Positions 47,974 through 60,300 of a stretch of 64,000 nucleotides of DNA are shown here, piece by piece. Each line of letters opens with the position of its first letter. Position 1 is the first letter of the stretch. The notes under the pieces are model-generated. The model saw only the letters and a program-made list of their open reading frames with translations, made no database searches and was not told where the DNA came from. The position numbers and the translations under genes were made by a program. Location of the stretch: the NCBI RefSeq assembly GCF_037975245.1, contig NC_092571.1, positions 21,997,917 to 22,061,916 of the forward strand. Direction: 5' to 3'. This DNA is from Apostichopus japonicus. Taxonomy: Eukaryota; Echinodermata; Holothuroidea; Aspidochirotida; Stichopodidae.

Positions 47974-50444
47974 CAGGCGCGTATCCAGGATTTTCTAACC
48001 CGGGGGGCGCGAATTACTATCTAAGCGGAGCGCCACCATCGGTTGGCGTGCAGCGTACAAGAAAATTTCTGGTTTTGATACCCCCTCAGATCACCGGAAA
48101 TGACACTTCTCGGGCTTGAAAATGAGCATCCAGATGTACACTTTTGCCTGAGAACCAAGTATTTCCCAATAGTTTTTTTTTCCCATCCATAACCTTTTTG
48201 AAGATTTTCACCAGTCACACATCATGTTCGACCTCATCGCGTCTCCTGTGGATCATTGCTTTTTGTAGGTGATTCTACGTCGCGGCCCACAATACCCGAC
48301 AGCCTCAGGTTATAAGCCCAATTTTTGTTCAGAATTTCAAAATTCACATTTCTCGTGATTAAACTCACTTCAAAACATACCCATATTGTTGCAAAAATTT
48401 TCATCTATGGACAACCAATATAGAAAAACCTCCTTGAACCCCTAACAGACTGGTCAAAATTGCACGAGTAGAGGGAAGTATGATCATAGGCGTACGGGAC
48501 CATTTCAGTTTGGGGGGGGGTCAGAAACTTTTGTGCCCGAAAGTTCCCTTGACACTATCTAAGCGGAGCGCCACCATCGGTTGGCGCGTAGCGTACAAGA
48601 ATTTTTTTGGCAAAAGATGCCTCTCAGATTGCCGGAAATGGCACTTCTGAGGCCTTGCAAGTTGCATCTAAACATTCTTTATTTTATAATCTCACATCTT
48701 AGAAATTGACATTCCCCCCAAAATTTAGTAAATTAGAAGAAGAAAAAATGGTAACATCACTTTGAAGGGGAAAAATAGGACAGTATATTTTTTAGGCTCC
48801 TATTTAGTTACCGATATTTATTATTTTAACACAGTACTCAGCTACTTCCAGAAAAACATACATTGTTCAACGATACGCAGGCGGGATAATATCGCTGTGT
48901 CGGGTGAGACTGCAATTTGTCTCACAAAAAAAATATAAAAAATAACAAAGAATATGATAAACCTGTACTTCTAGGCTTGTAGGCACTACCCCCCCCCCCC
49001 ACCATCCATGAACAAGAAAACGTTTCTTATATACACTCATGTCGGGGATGTCCAGGTATACAGTTGACTATACTTAGAAAAAGTTTTGGATGATAGTGCA
49101 AAAAGCGTGGTAGCCCAGATGAGCTGCGCTTACGGTGGTGTTACACGGAAATATTCGGGCAACATGATGCTAATTAAGAAAATCGTTAGGCCTATATTAA
49201 TATTAATGTCACAAAACAAATGACATAAAACGCTCTCCACAGAATTTTCGGGCAAAATTTGAAAAAGGTTCGGGCAAGCTACTGCATATTTATATATTCA
49301 TATATATATTTTTTCTCCTTGGTAATTAAAATAAAGTTCTAAGCTTGGCCGACTAATTCGCCATTACTAATGTAAAAGAGTTTTGACATAATTGGACCTC
49401 CATGCTTTTTCTCAATCTACATAGGACAAAACGTTGTTTATATGAGCATCCAGCGGTATACTGCGCAACTTTCAGTGACCGTACGGTACATGATGGCATG
49501 CGAAGTAATAACCGATGCTTGCTTATATGATATTAACATTAACAATGTTGATTATGTTGAAATGTTGGTTATATTTTTCGGGGAAGTCGTTACAGCTCCC
49601 CAAATCAAATTGGGCTCCTTCGCCTTTCACTATACACACAAACAGTTTTGAGGCTCTTCATCCTGGAACGCCATTTTCATGCTCACTAATATGATGTGAT
49701 ATCTGCTGTTTGCTTTACAAATTCGAACTGGTGCGTAGCGAATAATTTGCCAAGGGAGGGGCGAAGCCTGTTGGCAAACTATCTAAGCGTAGCGCCACGA
49801 TAGTTGGCGCGAAGCGTACAAGAAAATTTTGCTCGAGAATGCCTCCGAGATCGCTGGAAATGACACTTCCCATGCCTTGTAAGTTGCATCTAAGCATTTT
49901 CTATTTCGAATTGACTAGCGATATCATAATAAAAATATGCTCGGGGGGGGGGGGGGCGGCGGTCGCCCCATTCCCGAAATGCATCATGTTCCCCGACGCC
50001 TCGGTCGAGTTCGAGACCAGCCACAGTTGGTTTCATAGCACAATTGTTTAAGGCGTCCATACACACACGCGCGTTATGGTAGACCATCTATAGTATATAT
50101 ATAGATACATTAGTGAGAGAGGAAAGATGGAAACGTCAAAAATGGAGTTGTCGGTGTAAGGGGTAGGGTGAGGCGTACGCCCTTCCGAAATCCTCCTGTA
50201 TGTAATACTAGGTTCAGCGCAGCGCTGTCACTGGCGGTGTCTTGGCGTTTATCTTCTGCTTCCTCCTTTTCTCCTTTTTCTCTCCTTCTTCTTTTTCTTT
50301 TCCCTCCTTCCTCTCCTCCTCCTCTTTTTTCCCCTTTTTCTTCCTTTTCCCCCTCTTTATTCCTTTTTTCTTCTCTTTTTTTTCTCTCCTCTTTTTCTTA
50401 CCCGGGGGGCGCGCGCCCCCAACGCCCCCCTGGATACGCACCTG
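47974..50444 (+). mobile_element. 2,471-bp TIR transposon cluster inserted in LINE copy 3
   Basis: The ends are CAGGCGCGTATCCAGG and, inverted, CAGGTGCGTATCCAGG. The LINE sequence TTATG is duplicated at both edges (47969-47973 and 50445-50449), and removing element plus one copy restores the LINE frame (S-I-F-Y-D-C-I-N). The word CTATCTAAGCGGAGCGCC or a variant occurs three times (about 48018, 48558, 49782), each followed by a related 100-500 bp, so two more family members appear nested inside, starting near 48485 and 49728. No transposase is seen. A 5-bp duplication with CAGG ends could fit a hAT lineage, but this is open. Confidence 0.88.
50225..50400 (+). repeat. Polypyrimidine tract, about 150 bp
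   Basis: From about 50255 to 50400 the plus strand is almost only C and T (TTTTCTCTCCTTCTTC-type text). It is open in several frames, which makes the first 50 or so codons of the apparent 746-codon frame starting at 50242 an artefact. Confidence 0.85.
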
Positions 50445-52613
50445 TTATGACTGTATAAACACAACATATAGTAACTGCTTTCCATACCACAATATCAAAA
50501 CTAAAAATCGCAAAAAGAAACATCCTTGGATCACAAAAGGTATTTTGACTTCTATTAAAAAGAAAAATAGGCTTTTCAAAAATTACATTCAAAATCCAAC
50601 GCCTATTAATAAGATGTCTTATACAACTTACCGTAACAAGCTTAATCACATTATTAGATTCTCCAAAAGATTACATTTCAACAATAAATTTTACGATACT
50701 AGAAATAATCCGAGGGGCACCTGGAATACTATAAATGAAATTCTTCATAATGACCGTAAGCAATCAACGTATCCTGCTGCCTTCAGACACGGGGATCGCG
50801 ATATTAACAATGAAAATGATATCGCAAATACCTTCAATGACTTCTTTGTCAACCTTGGCCCATCATTAGCTAATAAGATCAACTATAAAGGATCACAAAA
50901 CGACTTTATGAGTGACAATATAAACAGTCACTCTATTTTTACCTATCCTGTGTATGAGGAAGAACTTAAACAAATCGCTATTTCATGTCTAAAACCCAAT
51001 AAAGCAGCAGGATATGATGATTTCAAGCCCGGAATTATTAAGCATATTATCCCTTTTATTAAAAAACCACTGGCCCATATATGCAATTTGTCTTTTCAAA
51101 CTGGCACGTTTCCAGATAAATTAAAAGTTTCAAAAGTTATACCGGTGTATAAAAAGGGTGACAAAGATAATTACGAAAATTACCGGCCTATATCATTGTT
51201 GTCGTGCTTTTCTAAAATAATTGAAATGCTTATGTTTAATCGTATTTTTAATTTTCTTAACAAGCATGATATTCTATGTAATCAGCAGTATGGTTTTAGA
51301 GCAGATCACTCTACTAAACTTGCATTGGCAGATGCTATTGACAAATTATCCAGCAGCTTAGATAACAATAAAACTTGCATTGGTGTATTTCTAGACCTTT
51401 CAAAGGCTTTCGACACTATTGATCATGTTATATTAATGAGTAAATTGCACCACTACGGTATTAGAGGAACAACACTGAATTGGATAGACAGTTATATTAC
51501 AAATCGTTATCAATATACCTCTTACAAAAGCTCTACTTCTCGTATTGCAGAAATTCAATGCGGTGTCCCACAGGGTTCAATTTTAGGCCCATTGCTGTTC
51601 ATTTTATATGTCAATGACATCTGCCAAATTTCTAAATTTGCAAACATAACATTATTTGCTGATGATACAAGTATTTTCTTCGATTCAGATATAAATGCAA
51701 ATTCATTCCATATTCAAATTTCTAATGAACTAAGTAAATTTAATAACTGGTTTTCTGCCAATAAACTATCACTTAATATTGGCAAAACTAATTATATTGC
51801 GTTTAATACTTCCAGAAATTTTAGCTGGGATAAAGATATCACCATGGGTGGTATAATTCTAAAACAAGTTTATACTACTAAGTTTTTAGGTGTATATATT
51901 GATAATAAGCTTTCGTGGCATGAGCACATTTCTACAGTATGCAGGAAAGCAGCGAAAAGCGTTGGGATTTTATCAAAGTTGAAATTTCTCCTACCAGAGC
52001 GCATATTAAAGACTCTCTACCAAACTTTGGTCGTTCCACACATCTCATATTGTTCAATTATCTGGTCTGGCACGCCAGAAACCAATCTCCATCCTCTTAT
52101 TATCCTCCAAAAGAAAGCCATGCGCCACATTTCACGTGTTGCACCTCGTGAACACACAAATCAACTTTTCAAGAATTTCAACTTATTAAAAGTTACCGAC
52201 ATTTTTCGTGTAAATCTTGCCACGTTTGCATATAAGGCATGGAATGGTTTATTGCCAAACACATTTCATGATTTTTTAACTAGTAACAGTGTGACACATC
52301 ACCACAACACACGGAATGCTGATAATGCACATTACTTTTCTTATAAAACATCAATTGGGAGGCTTCGTCTTAGAAATCGTGCAATAAAGACATGGAATTC
52401 CATAACAGAGAGCTTCAAAACCAAAGTATCCAGTAAAATATTCAAAAAGCATCTGACCAAAGACGTTATATCCAGATATTAATAAGTCACCCATTCATTT
52501 GCACGATAACAAATCATTATCGTAAATATTATCACCATATATAGTATTCATTGATTGCCGAATTATACTATTTTGTATTGTTATGTAAATACTTTTCTTC
52601 TTTCCTTAATACA

Positions 52614-52662
52614 GGGAGTCTTCTACTTTGTTAAGCTGTTGTACGCTTTTTGGAAGACTTCC
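52614..52662 (+). other. LINE 3' two-stem hairpin, copy 3
   Basis: GGGAGTCTTCTA pairs with TGGAAGACTTCC and AAGC with GCTT. The eighth pair is U-A here where copies 1b and 2 have C-G. The copy then ends in AAATAAATAAATAAAATC. Confidence 0.8.
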
Positions 52663-52715
52663 TTCACACTGTAAATTTACACGTGAAAAACAAATAAATA
52701 AATAAAATCAAATTG

Positions 52716-53377
52716 TTTATTTTAAAAACGTATGAAAACAGAAATTAAGTAATAAGATCCTTCAAGAAGCTTTTAAGTGCATGGATGGGAGCTAGGGGGC
52801 TGGGGAGTTTTGTAGTTGAGCCAAACTTGGTTCAATTTAAAGGCATTGAAGAGTCGCCCAAAACCACGTTCGGCGATCTGAAAAAGTTAACTTTCCGTGG
52901 CTTGCAAGTGACGATTTGTTCGTGTCGCTACAAAGTGCAGACAGTACAGTACGGTAATAAAACGTGATACCTTGTTATATTTTAGCTAGACCTAAGATGT
53001 CTATCACTGTATTGTCTGTACACTGCGTTGTAGGTATTGACCGCAGCTGTATGCACTGACTGTACACTAGTGTCTAATTACCGATGGTAGCAAGCTGTTT
53101 GTGTGTATTTTCTGGGATCGATGGTGGTGTCTAACACTTTTGTTACATATTATTCGAAACTAGGTCAGATTACCGGCATTATACGTCTCTTTTTGCGCGA
53201 GTCTTCGCAGCCACCTTTTAAGTCCCCTTTAGGCCAAGATGGGAGATGCTTATCCAACCAATTTAACATAACCCTCTCATACGCGAAGAGAACGGTGAAA
53301 CTCTTTTTAACAGTATTTTTATGCAGATAGAGATTTATTTCATCCATAAGATATGGACATTTTCCTCTCTCACTAAT

Positions 53378-53380
<3 letters not shown>
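52716..53380. other. Spacer between two convergent LINE copies
   Basis: The 60-codon frame at 52785-52967 (VQFKGIEESPKTTFGDLK) has no recognisable family. Nothing else is seen. Confidence 0.45.
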
Positions 53381-53657
<277 letters not shown>

Positions 53658-53708
53658 CATATTTTATATACACATTTTTTTTTTGCACATAAATATTACA
53701 ATGTGAAT

Positions 53709-53756
53709 GGAAGTCTTCTGAAAAGCCTATGCTGGCTTAACAAACAGAAGACTCCC
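53709..53756 (-). other. LINE 3' two-stem hairpin, copy 4
   Basis: On the minus strand GGGAGTCTTCTG pairs with CAGAAGACTTCC and AAGCC with GGCTT. The closing pair is G-C here where other copies have A-U. Confidence 0.8.
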
Positions 53757-54375
53757 ATGAAGAAAATATAGAAAATAGTGAAAATAATGTTAATAACAAT
53801 ACGTATACGCTTCAATATGTGAATATGCTGCTATGCGACTATGCAGCTAAATCATAATTAATAAGACATGATAATTTCTTTAGTAAGACATTTACTAAAT
53901 GTGGAGCTTGTTTTCTTAGTTATTAAAGTTATTGACAGTGAATTCCAAATTTTGGTTGCACGGTTTCTGAGGCTTAACATACCAGTGCGTGTTTTATATG
54001 ATTTATAATGTGCGTTGCTAGCCGTTCTGGTATTATGATTATGGAAATCTGCGTTGCTATTATAAAATTTCGAAAACTGATTGGCAATGATCCATTCCAA
54101 GCCTTGTATGTAAATGTTGCAATATTAACTTTTATAATGTCATCTAATTTCAATAAATTGAGTTTCTTAAAGAGGGGGCTTGTATGTTCACGGGTCGCTG
54201 CGTGAGATATATGACGTAATGCACTCTTTTGAAGTATTTTAAGGTGACTTAAATGAGAAACACTTGTACCAGACCAGATAATCAAACAGTAATACAGATG
54301 TGGTGCTATTAAAGTTTGATAAAGCATTCTGAGTATATTCTGAGGGAGGAAATGTTTTAGCTTTGCTAAAATTCC

Positions 54376-54445
54376 TGCACCTCTTGCAACGCTGCACCTC
54401 CTGCACCTCCGCTGCACCTCCTGCACCACCGCTGCACCTCTTGCA
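54376..54445. repeat. Short GGTGCA-based tandem repeat inside LINE copy 4
   Basis: CTGCACCTC / CTGCACCAC units alternate at 9-12 bp spacing about seven times on the plus strand. They replace the conserved codons between VCK and ILAKLK of the LINE ORF2. Confidence 0.85.
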
Positions 54446-55093
54446 AACTTTTGTAATATGGTCACTCCATGGAAGTTTACTATCAATATTAACCTCTAGA
54501 AATTTAGTAGTTGATACTTGTTTCATTACTTTACCATTATTATGTCATTATTCCAGTTAAGCGTTCTTCTTCCATTAAATACTATATAGTTAGTTTTGTC
54601 TGCATTAAGTGATAACTTATTAGCAGCAAACCAGTTAGTAAATTTAGTTAATTCAGTAGAGACAGTATCATGTATTCTATGTACGTTTTCGAACTCGAAG
54701 AAAATATTGGTATCATCAGCAAACAAAATAGTCTTGGCAATTTTTGACACCTGGCAAATGTCATTGATATATATTATGAACAACAGTGGTCCTAATATTG
54801 AGCCCTGTGGAACACCACAACGGGTTACAGCGTGTTCGGATTTAGAGTTTTTATATGAAGTATACTGATGTTTATTGGATAAATAGCTGCTCAACCAGTC
54901 AAGGGTTGTTCCCCTTACACCATACAAAGATAATTTACTTAGCAAAATGGTATGGTCAATAGTATCAAATGCCTTGGAGAGATCAAGGAACACTCCAATA
55001 CGTATTTGGTATTATCAAGACTAGTACATATTTTTTCAATAGCATTTGCCAAAGCAAGTTCTGTAGAATGCTTTGGGCGGAAGCCACACTGTT

Positions 55094-55725
55094 AAAAAAA
55101 ATTCTGTTAAAAAACAGAATTTCTCTGGCAGCAGAGTTTCCAGAAAATGTCTGTTATTTCCAACTGCAGATAATCTATGTAAAATAAACAGTCTAAAACT
55201 GTTTTTTATACAGTTTATATCTTTCATTATAACAGTTTTTGTCCGTAAACTTACTGTACGACGACCGTTATTTTACACCATATTCCATGTAAAATAAACA
55301 GTCTGAAACTGTTATTTATACAGTTTTTTCCCCCATTATAACAGACTCTATTCGTAAAATTACTGTACGACGACCGTTATATTACACCATATTCTATGTA
55401 AAATAAACAGTCTGAAACTGTTATTTATACAGTTTTCCCCCCAATTATAACAGTTTCTGTCCGTAAAATTACTGTATGTCAACCGTTATTTTACACCATA
55501 TTCTATGTAAAATAAACAGTCTAAAAATGTTATTATACAGTTTTTCTTTGCATTATAAAAGTTTTTATCCGTAAAATTACTATGTGACGGCCGTTATTTT
55601 ACACTACATTCTATGTAAAATAAACAGTCTGACACCGTTATTTACACAGTTTTTTCTTGCAATATGTAATTTTCTCTGTAAAATAACTGTATTGTGACTT
55701 TTAATTTACTGTATCTTTTAGGTAA
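55094..55725. repeat. 109-bp satellite, about 5.5 copies
   Basis: AAAATAAACAGTCT recurs starting at 55181, 55291, 55400, 55509 and 55617, that is 108-110 bp apart. Each unit has complementary words (AACAGTCTGAAACTGTT, TATACAGTTTT, ATTATAACAG) able to form hairpins, and GTACGACGACCGTTAT. The left edge is a palindromic TTCTGTTAAAAAACAGAA at 55099-55116. Confidence 0.93.
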
Positions 55726-57188
55726 AGTCTAGTCTTCAATGTTATCTATAGTTTTTTCCTTGCAATAAATGGGTCTTTGTCTGTAAAATTGGCTGTCAGA
55801 TGGAATTACTATTATCAGTGAGATTATAAAATAAAAAAACAACTTATTGTTCTCTGAAACTTTTATTTACAACTTCAAAACTTGTTAAAACATATTTTTT
55901 AATGTCAAAACCTTAAAAGTAATATATAAGACTGAACATCAGAAGGCAATCTCTTATTGATGACTGGGAATTTGCTGGGTGACCCAGCCTTTCTTTTGGA
56001 AAAGGTTTTGTTATACAGACGATACTTTCATTGTTTGGAAATATACTGATAAGTCTGTATGTGGCCATATTTGTCTCTTCGGCCACTTCAGGAAATCCTG
56101 GATCAGCCACTGAAAGTTTTCACAATTAACTGATCATAAAACACTAAGCTTTGACACCTGCTAGTTCCTCGCCCTTTCTATTGCTCTACAACAAAGTTCC
56201 TTTCCCTCTTATTTACAGATGCACTTGAAGTATGCAAAGGTCACTGTATTATGTGACCACAGAAACTTAGGTGTCTTCACTATTCTTTATTTAACTTTAT
56301 TACAACTATGCTCATTTCATGTATTTTTAAATGTTCTAGCATTATTAAATATATCGCTCATATAACATATTCACTTTAATGGGCATATCAATGTTCACAG
56401 AAAATTAATACCTTTAACTGTGGTAACTCCTCTATCGCTGATAAGGATTGTATACTTTTTCTAATTTTCATGACCTTCTTTAGCCGTTTAAGTTCAAAGT
56501 GGAAGTTAAAGACAAGGATATGTTACAATACGTAAGAATAAAGATTAACTATTCTGTTAACCAAAGATATTGTAAATCATCTGATCAAAAGATATATAAA
56601 CAATGATTTGACCTTTGTACCTGGAAATGATTAAAAAAGTTGTCCTTATATTCCTGTGCTTCTGCTGTTGAGTGGAAGGAGCAGTTTTATGAAAAGATTT
56701 CATGTCAACATTTAGCAGAGAGATTTTATATTTTGACAACAAAATATAGTTTAGATATCAAGCTTATAGCATTAACAAAATTAACAGAATAACTTGACAT
56801 CTGAAACTATTATGGATTCAAAACTTTTCTAACATTTGTGAACCTGCTTGGAAGAGTTTCAGAGTTTATGGAGTTATTGGAAAGGTGTCATGATAGCACC
56901 AAATAATAGTCTTTAACAATTTTGTCAACAAGTAAAACCTTGTAAATATCCACCAACAAAGTTAAACACAATAGTTTGAACTCTGTATAAATGTTTAACT
57001 GTTCATTTGTAAAAGAGACTTCTCTGTAGCTGGAGAGTCTATGGTTCCAGTTAAGGAGGCTCAAGAGGCTCGCTAACATTTTCTCAACTAGGAACACTTT
57101 AAATCAACCAAGTGACCTAGATTTATAATCCAAAGTTACCAAATTGTCAGACTAATGTGACCAATCACGGGAAGTGCCTGAAAAGCAT
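55726..57188. other. Probably the 3' side of the SAM-domain gene; no other gene
   Basis: No coding sequence is recognised. On the minus strand AATAAA words at 56286-56302 are possible polyadenylation signals about 900 bp past the stop at 57189. Confidence 0.4.
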
Positions 57189-57318
57189 TTAGACTGTCCA
57201 ATCTGACTCAAACTCCTTCAGGTTTCCAACCAAAGCCAAAATTTTTGGGTTGACAGGATAGCTCTTCTTGGATTTGGGGGTCTTTCTTCCCTTTTCTGGA
57301 TTCAATCCTACAAAGCAG
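57189..57318 (-). CDS. SAM gene exon 5 (C terminus and stop)
   Basis: The acceptor CTCTTTGCAG completes an arginine codon, then CFVGLNPEKGRKTPKSKKSY, ILALVGNLKEFESDWTV and TAA at 57191-57189. The basic G-x-N-P-E-K-G-x-K segment ends many proteins of this type. Confidence 0.88.
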
Positions 57319-60300
57319 CTGCAAAGAGGAGCAAAATTAGAACTGTGAAGTCATAAAGTTCAAATAAGTTTGCAATTATTAAACCATTTAACAATTAATT
57401 TCCCTTGGTCCCAAATTTACACTACAGTATGTCATACATGATAGTAAGATGTGACAACTCAGTTTCCAATTGTATGTGTGCTCACTGGCGTTGATAGGAT
57501 ACCTGTCTTAATTTGCAAGCCTTTGGAATTCAACAGTTTTCTAGGAAATCATGATCTGAAAAGAAGAGCTAATTTGTGAATCCTCTTTTAATTTCAATTT
57601 TGTTCAGTTTAAGCTGATACCCTATAGTTGTAACAAATTGTGCAGGTGTTCTCAGTAAGTAACCAAACTCATACATTCCCACCCTTTTTCCAAAATAATA
57701 AAACATGCCATTCAACTATTTACACTAACTTTCCATTGGTGAAAATAATGTAAAGGTCATCAATGTTTACAAAAGGTTACCAAAGCTGCTGTTATTCTTG
57801 GACCACAACAAATAGTACAAAATAAGTAAATCAGCTGTAACTGAGAACAGAGTATGATTTATTTCAATGATCTGCCTAGGAGTAGAGTTAACTGCAATTT
57901 GTTGATTTTTTTCTTTATTGGTACCTTTATGATCGGCTGATCTTTTGAAGGTGGCTAATAATATGCACACACTCTTACATTCCATGTCAAGGGAATGTCC
58001 ACACAAAATAACATTGGTTAACTATTACTAGGGTACTTTCAGCCTACTCACCGCTGGATAAACTCCATTAAAGTTGCACCTTCAGATGGATACTCAATGT
58101 TTAAGATGAAAAACATTGCAAACAGCATGGTCATTGCACTTTCAAAAGTTTGAATGTGGTCATTAACAATAACCATATCTACTGCCAACATAAACTTTCT
58201 TCCAGTGTACATGTTTGGACCTGCAAAAAATAAATATCAATTAGAACTATTAAGAGAATGTCCAGTTAAAGTTAATGCCACTGCTATGACTACCACTACT
58301 TTACAGTTGCAGCGTGAATATACTCCAACTCGCGTGCACTAATGGGTCATTATTTTTTATTCAATATTTTTATTACCGGTATTCAAGGTTTGTTTCGGAT
58401 GCACTTGGTATTTCGATATAATCGTTGATGGCAGATTTCAATATTGTCAGTGTGGATATGAAAGAAAAAACAGTTTATCTAATATATCGATTTACTGAGG
58501 CACCCTCAGCAACACAAAAATGACATTGAAAATGTTGCAATGGTCAACCAACATGTTTTTCCCACATATGAAGTCAAAAATGGACTATAGTTCTTGAGTT
58601 TCATGTTACATGCTGAGCATCAAATGCACACATACATGCTGAATTGATGCAGTAACAGAGTTTTCCCAGTTAAATCTCATATGGACTCATGACTTTGTCT
58701 TCCACAGGTGATAGTGCACTATGGGGTGTCATTGACACACTTGCCATCATATAACTTCCTAAGTTTCTCTCATCAAAGATTCCCAAATTTTGACCCCTGT
58801 TGATTCAAGTGACCACACCTACATACCACATGAGATCTGTCCAAGATTCCCTTCTTGAGATATCATGTTTACAAAGTATTCAGTTTCACCTCTGTTGACC
58901 CCAAATGATCTTTGACCTTTGCCAAAAACAATAGGCTTCTTGTACTCTATCGGGTACACCCACATGCCAACTATGAGATCTGTCTAAGCTTCCTTTCATG
59001 AGAAATTGTGTTTACAAGGTAGGCATCACTAAAATACATACACACGCACACATACTCACCATCACAAATTTCAAACGTTACAACTATCATCCAAACCAAA
59101 AAGGGAAAAAGAGCAGTGTATATGTACTGGAGGAAATGCATCTTAGAGCAAAATCCTCCAAATGCTTCTCACCTTGAATAATGATGCATGGGGATGTTGA
59201 CTTCAGATCCTTAGTGATATTCTGCACAGTACTGGTTTCCTGAACATAATGTAAATGTAGGAACAATTAAATTGTTTGGAATACTTATCTTATTATATAG
59301 TGGGACAAAACATTCAAGATGCCATCTGGGAAACAGGAGTTTCTTCCAAAGCATAACATAAAACAATGAAACTGAGGGACAATATGTATCCCTGAAATCA
59401 AATGATGACAATGGGGAAGATCTTAATTAACTGATGGCATATGATGTACTGAACTTTGGACTTCAGAGTCCCAATACACAACAATTACAGCTGACCTACA
59501 AACAGTGAACATCGCAGAGGAAAATCGTTATAAAGTCAATCAACTTGACCAATACATCTACATAACTGTAAGTTTAAGAACGACAAACCAGAGCAAAACA
59601 CAAAAACACAGACAAATAGTGCTATTCTGAGACTGTTCACAAGCTTAATGATTTATAAAGGTAGCTACTTCTTACCTTTGCAAGGTAGAAAAGATCGTCC
59701 CATTTATCTCCAAGGTGATTGCAGAGGAGGAGAATAAGTCCTGGAACATCAGGGGAATGATCACCACTTTCCTTCTTAGCACTCTCCACATCAGCTATTA
59801 TATTTTGCACCTCCTTCTTCTTCTTTGCTGACACTTGCAGAAACTTCTGAATTCGTGGACTTTTATCTATAAAAGCTGTAGTGAGAACTGGTTTCAGTTT
59901 GATGCCCACTAAATCTTCAAAATGTCCCATCATCCCAACCTCTTCAAACAAGAAAGGATATTCATCAAGGAGAGCACATACAGGAACTTGCTGACTGTTT
60001 ATCTTGGCACGGATGGTTGGAAATACAGTTTTCATGAGGAAAACAACCTCATTGTCATCCCATATGTTAAGTTCATGCATCACCTTTAAGTCATCTATCT
60101 TTTTTCTCTGCGTGTCTCGATCCTCCCCTTCAGGTAGGTCCTCTGGTTGCCAGTTTTTGCAGCCATATGAGGTGCTGAGTTTACGCTTCTTTGTTAGTGC
60201 TTCATTCTGTTCACCCTCTACAAACAGGGGGTAACCAACATTTAGGTGAAGTTTGCCTCTATTGACATTGCTCATACGGTTTTCCAACTGTGTAAGAAGG

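Larger units (their letters stand above)
46983..52715 (+). mobile_element. LINE copy 3: end of ORF1, all of ORF2 and 3' end, split by a DNA transposon
   Basis: 5' truncation lies in the ORF1 tail (HPNLSKARNSNPRITEPQ, stop TAA 47039-47041). ORF2 starts at the overlapping ATG 47041 with MIVLTIYLLLMATLSATDD. The endonuclease carries FTETRFT, GIIYRPPSG, GDYNINL and LSDHLPIF; one frameshift lies near 47490. The ORF breaks at YSIFY (47973), resumes at 50450 and stays open to 52482 with YRPISLLSCFSKIIEML, FLDLSKAFDTIDH, GVPQGSILGPLLF and FADD, ending TKDVISRY. The RT part has no stop, so the copy is relatively young. Confidence 0.92.

Noticed and set aside
50168-50458. Low-complexity frames rich in F/S/P (+) or K/E/R (-), and the early start of the long frame at 50242
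   Set aside because: Translation of the polypyrimidine tract; real LINE coding resumes only at about 50450.
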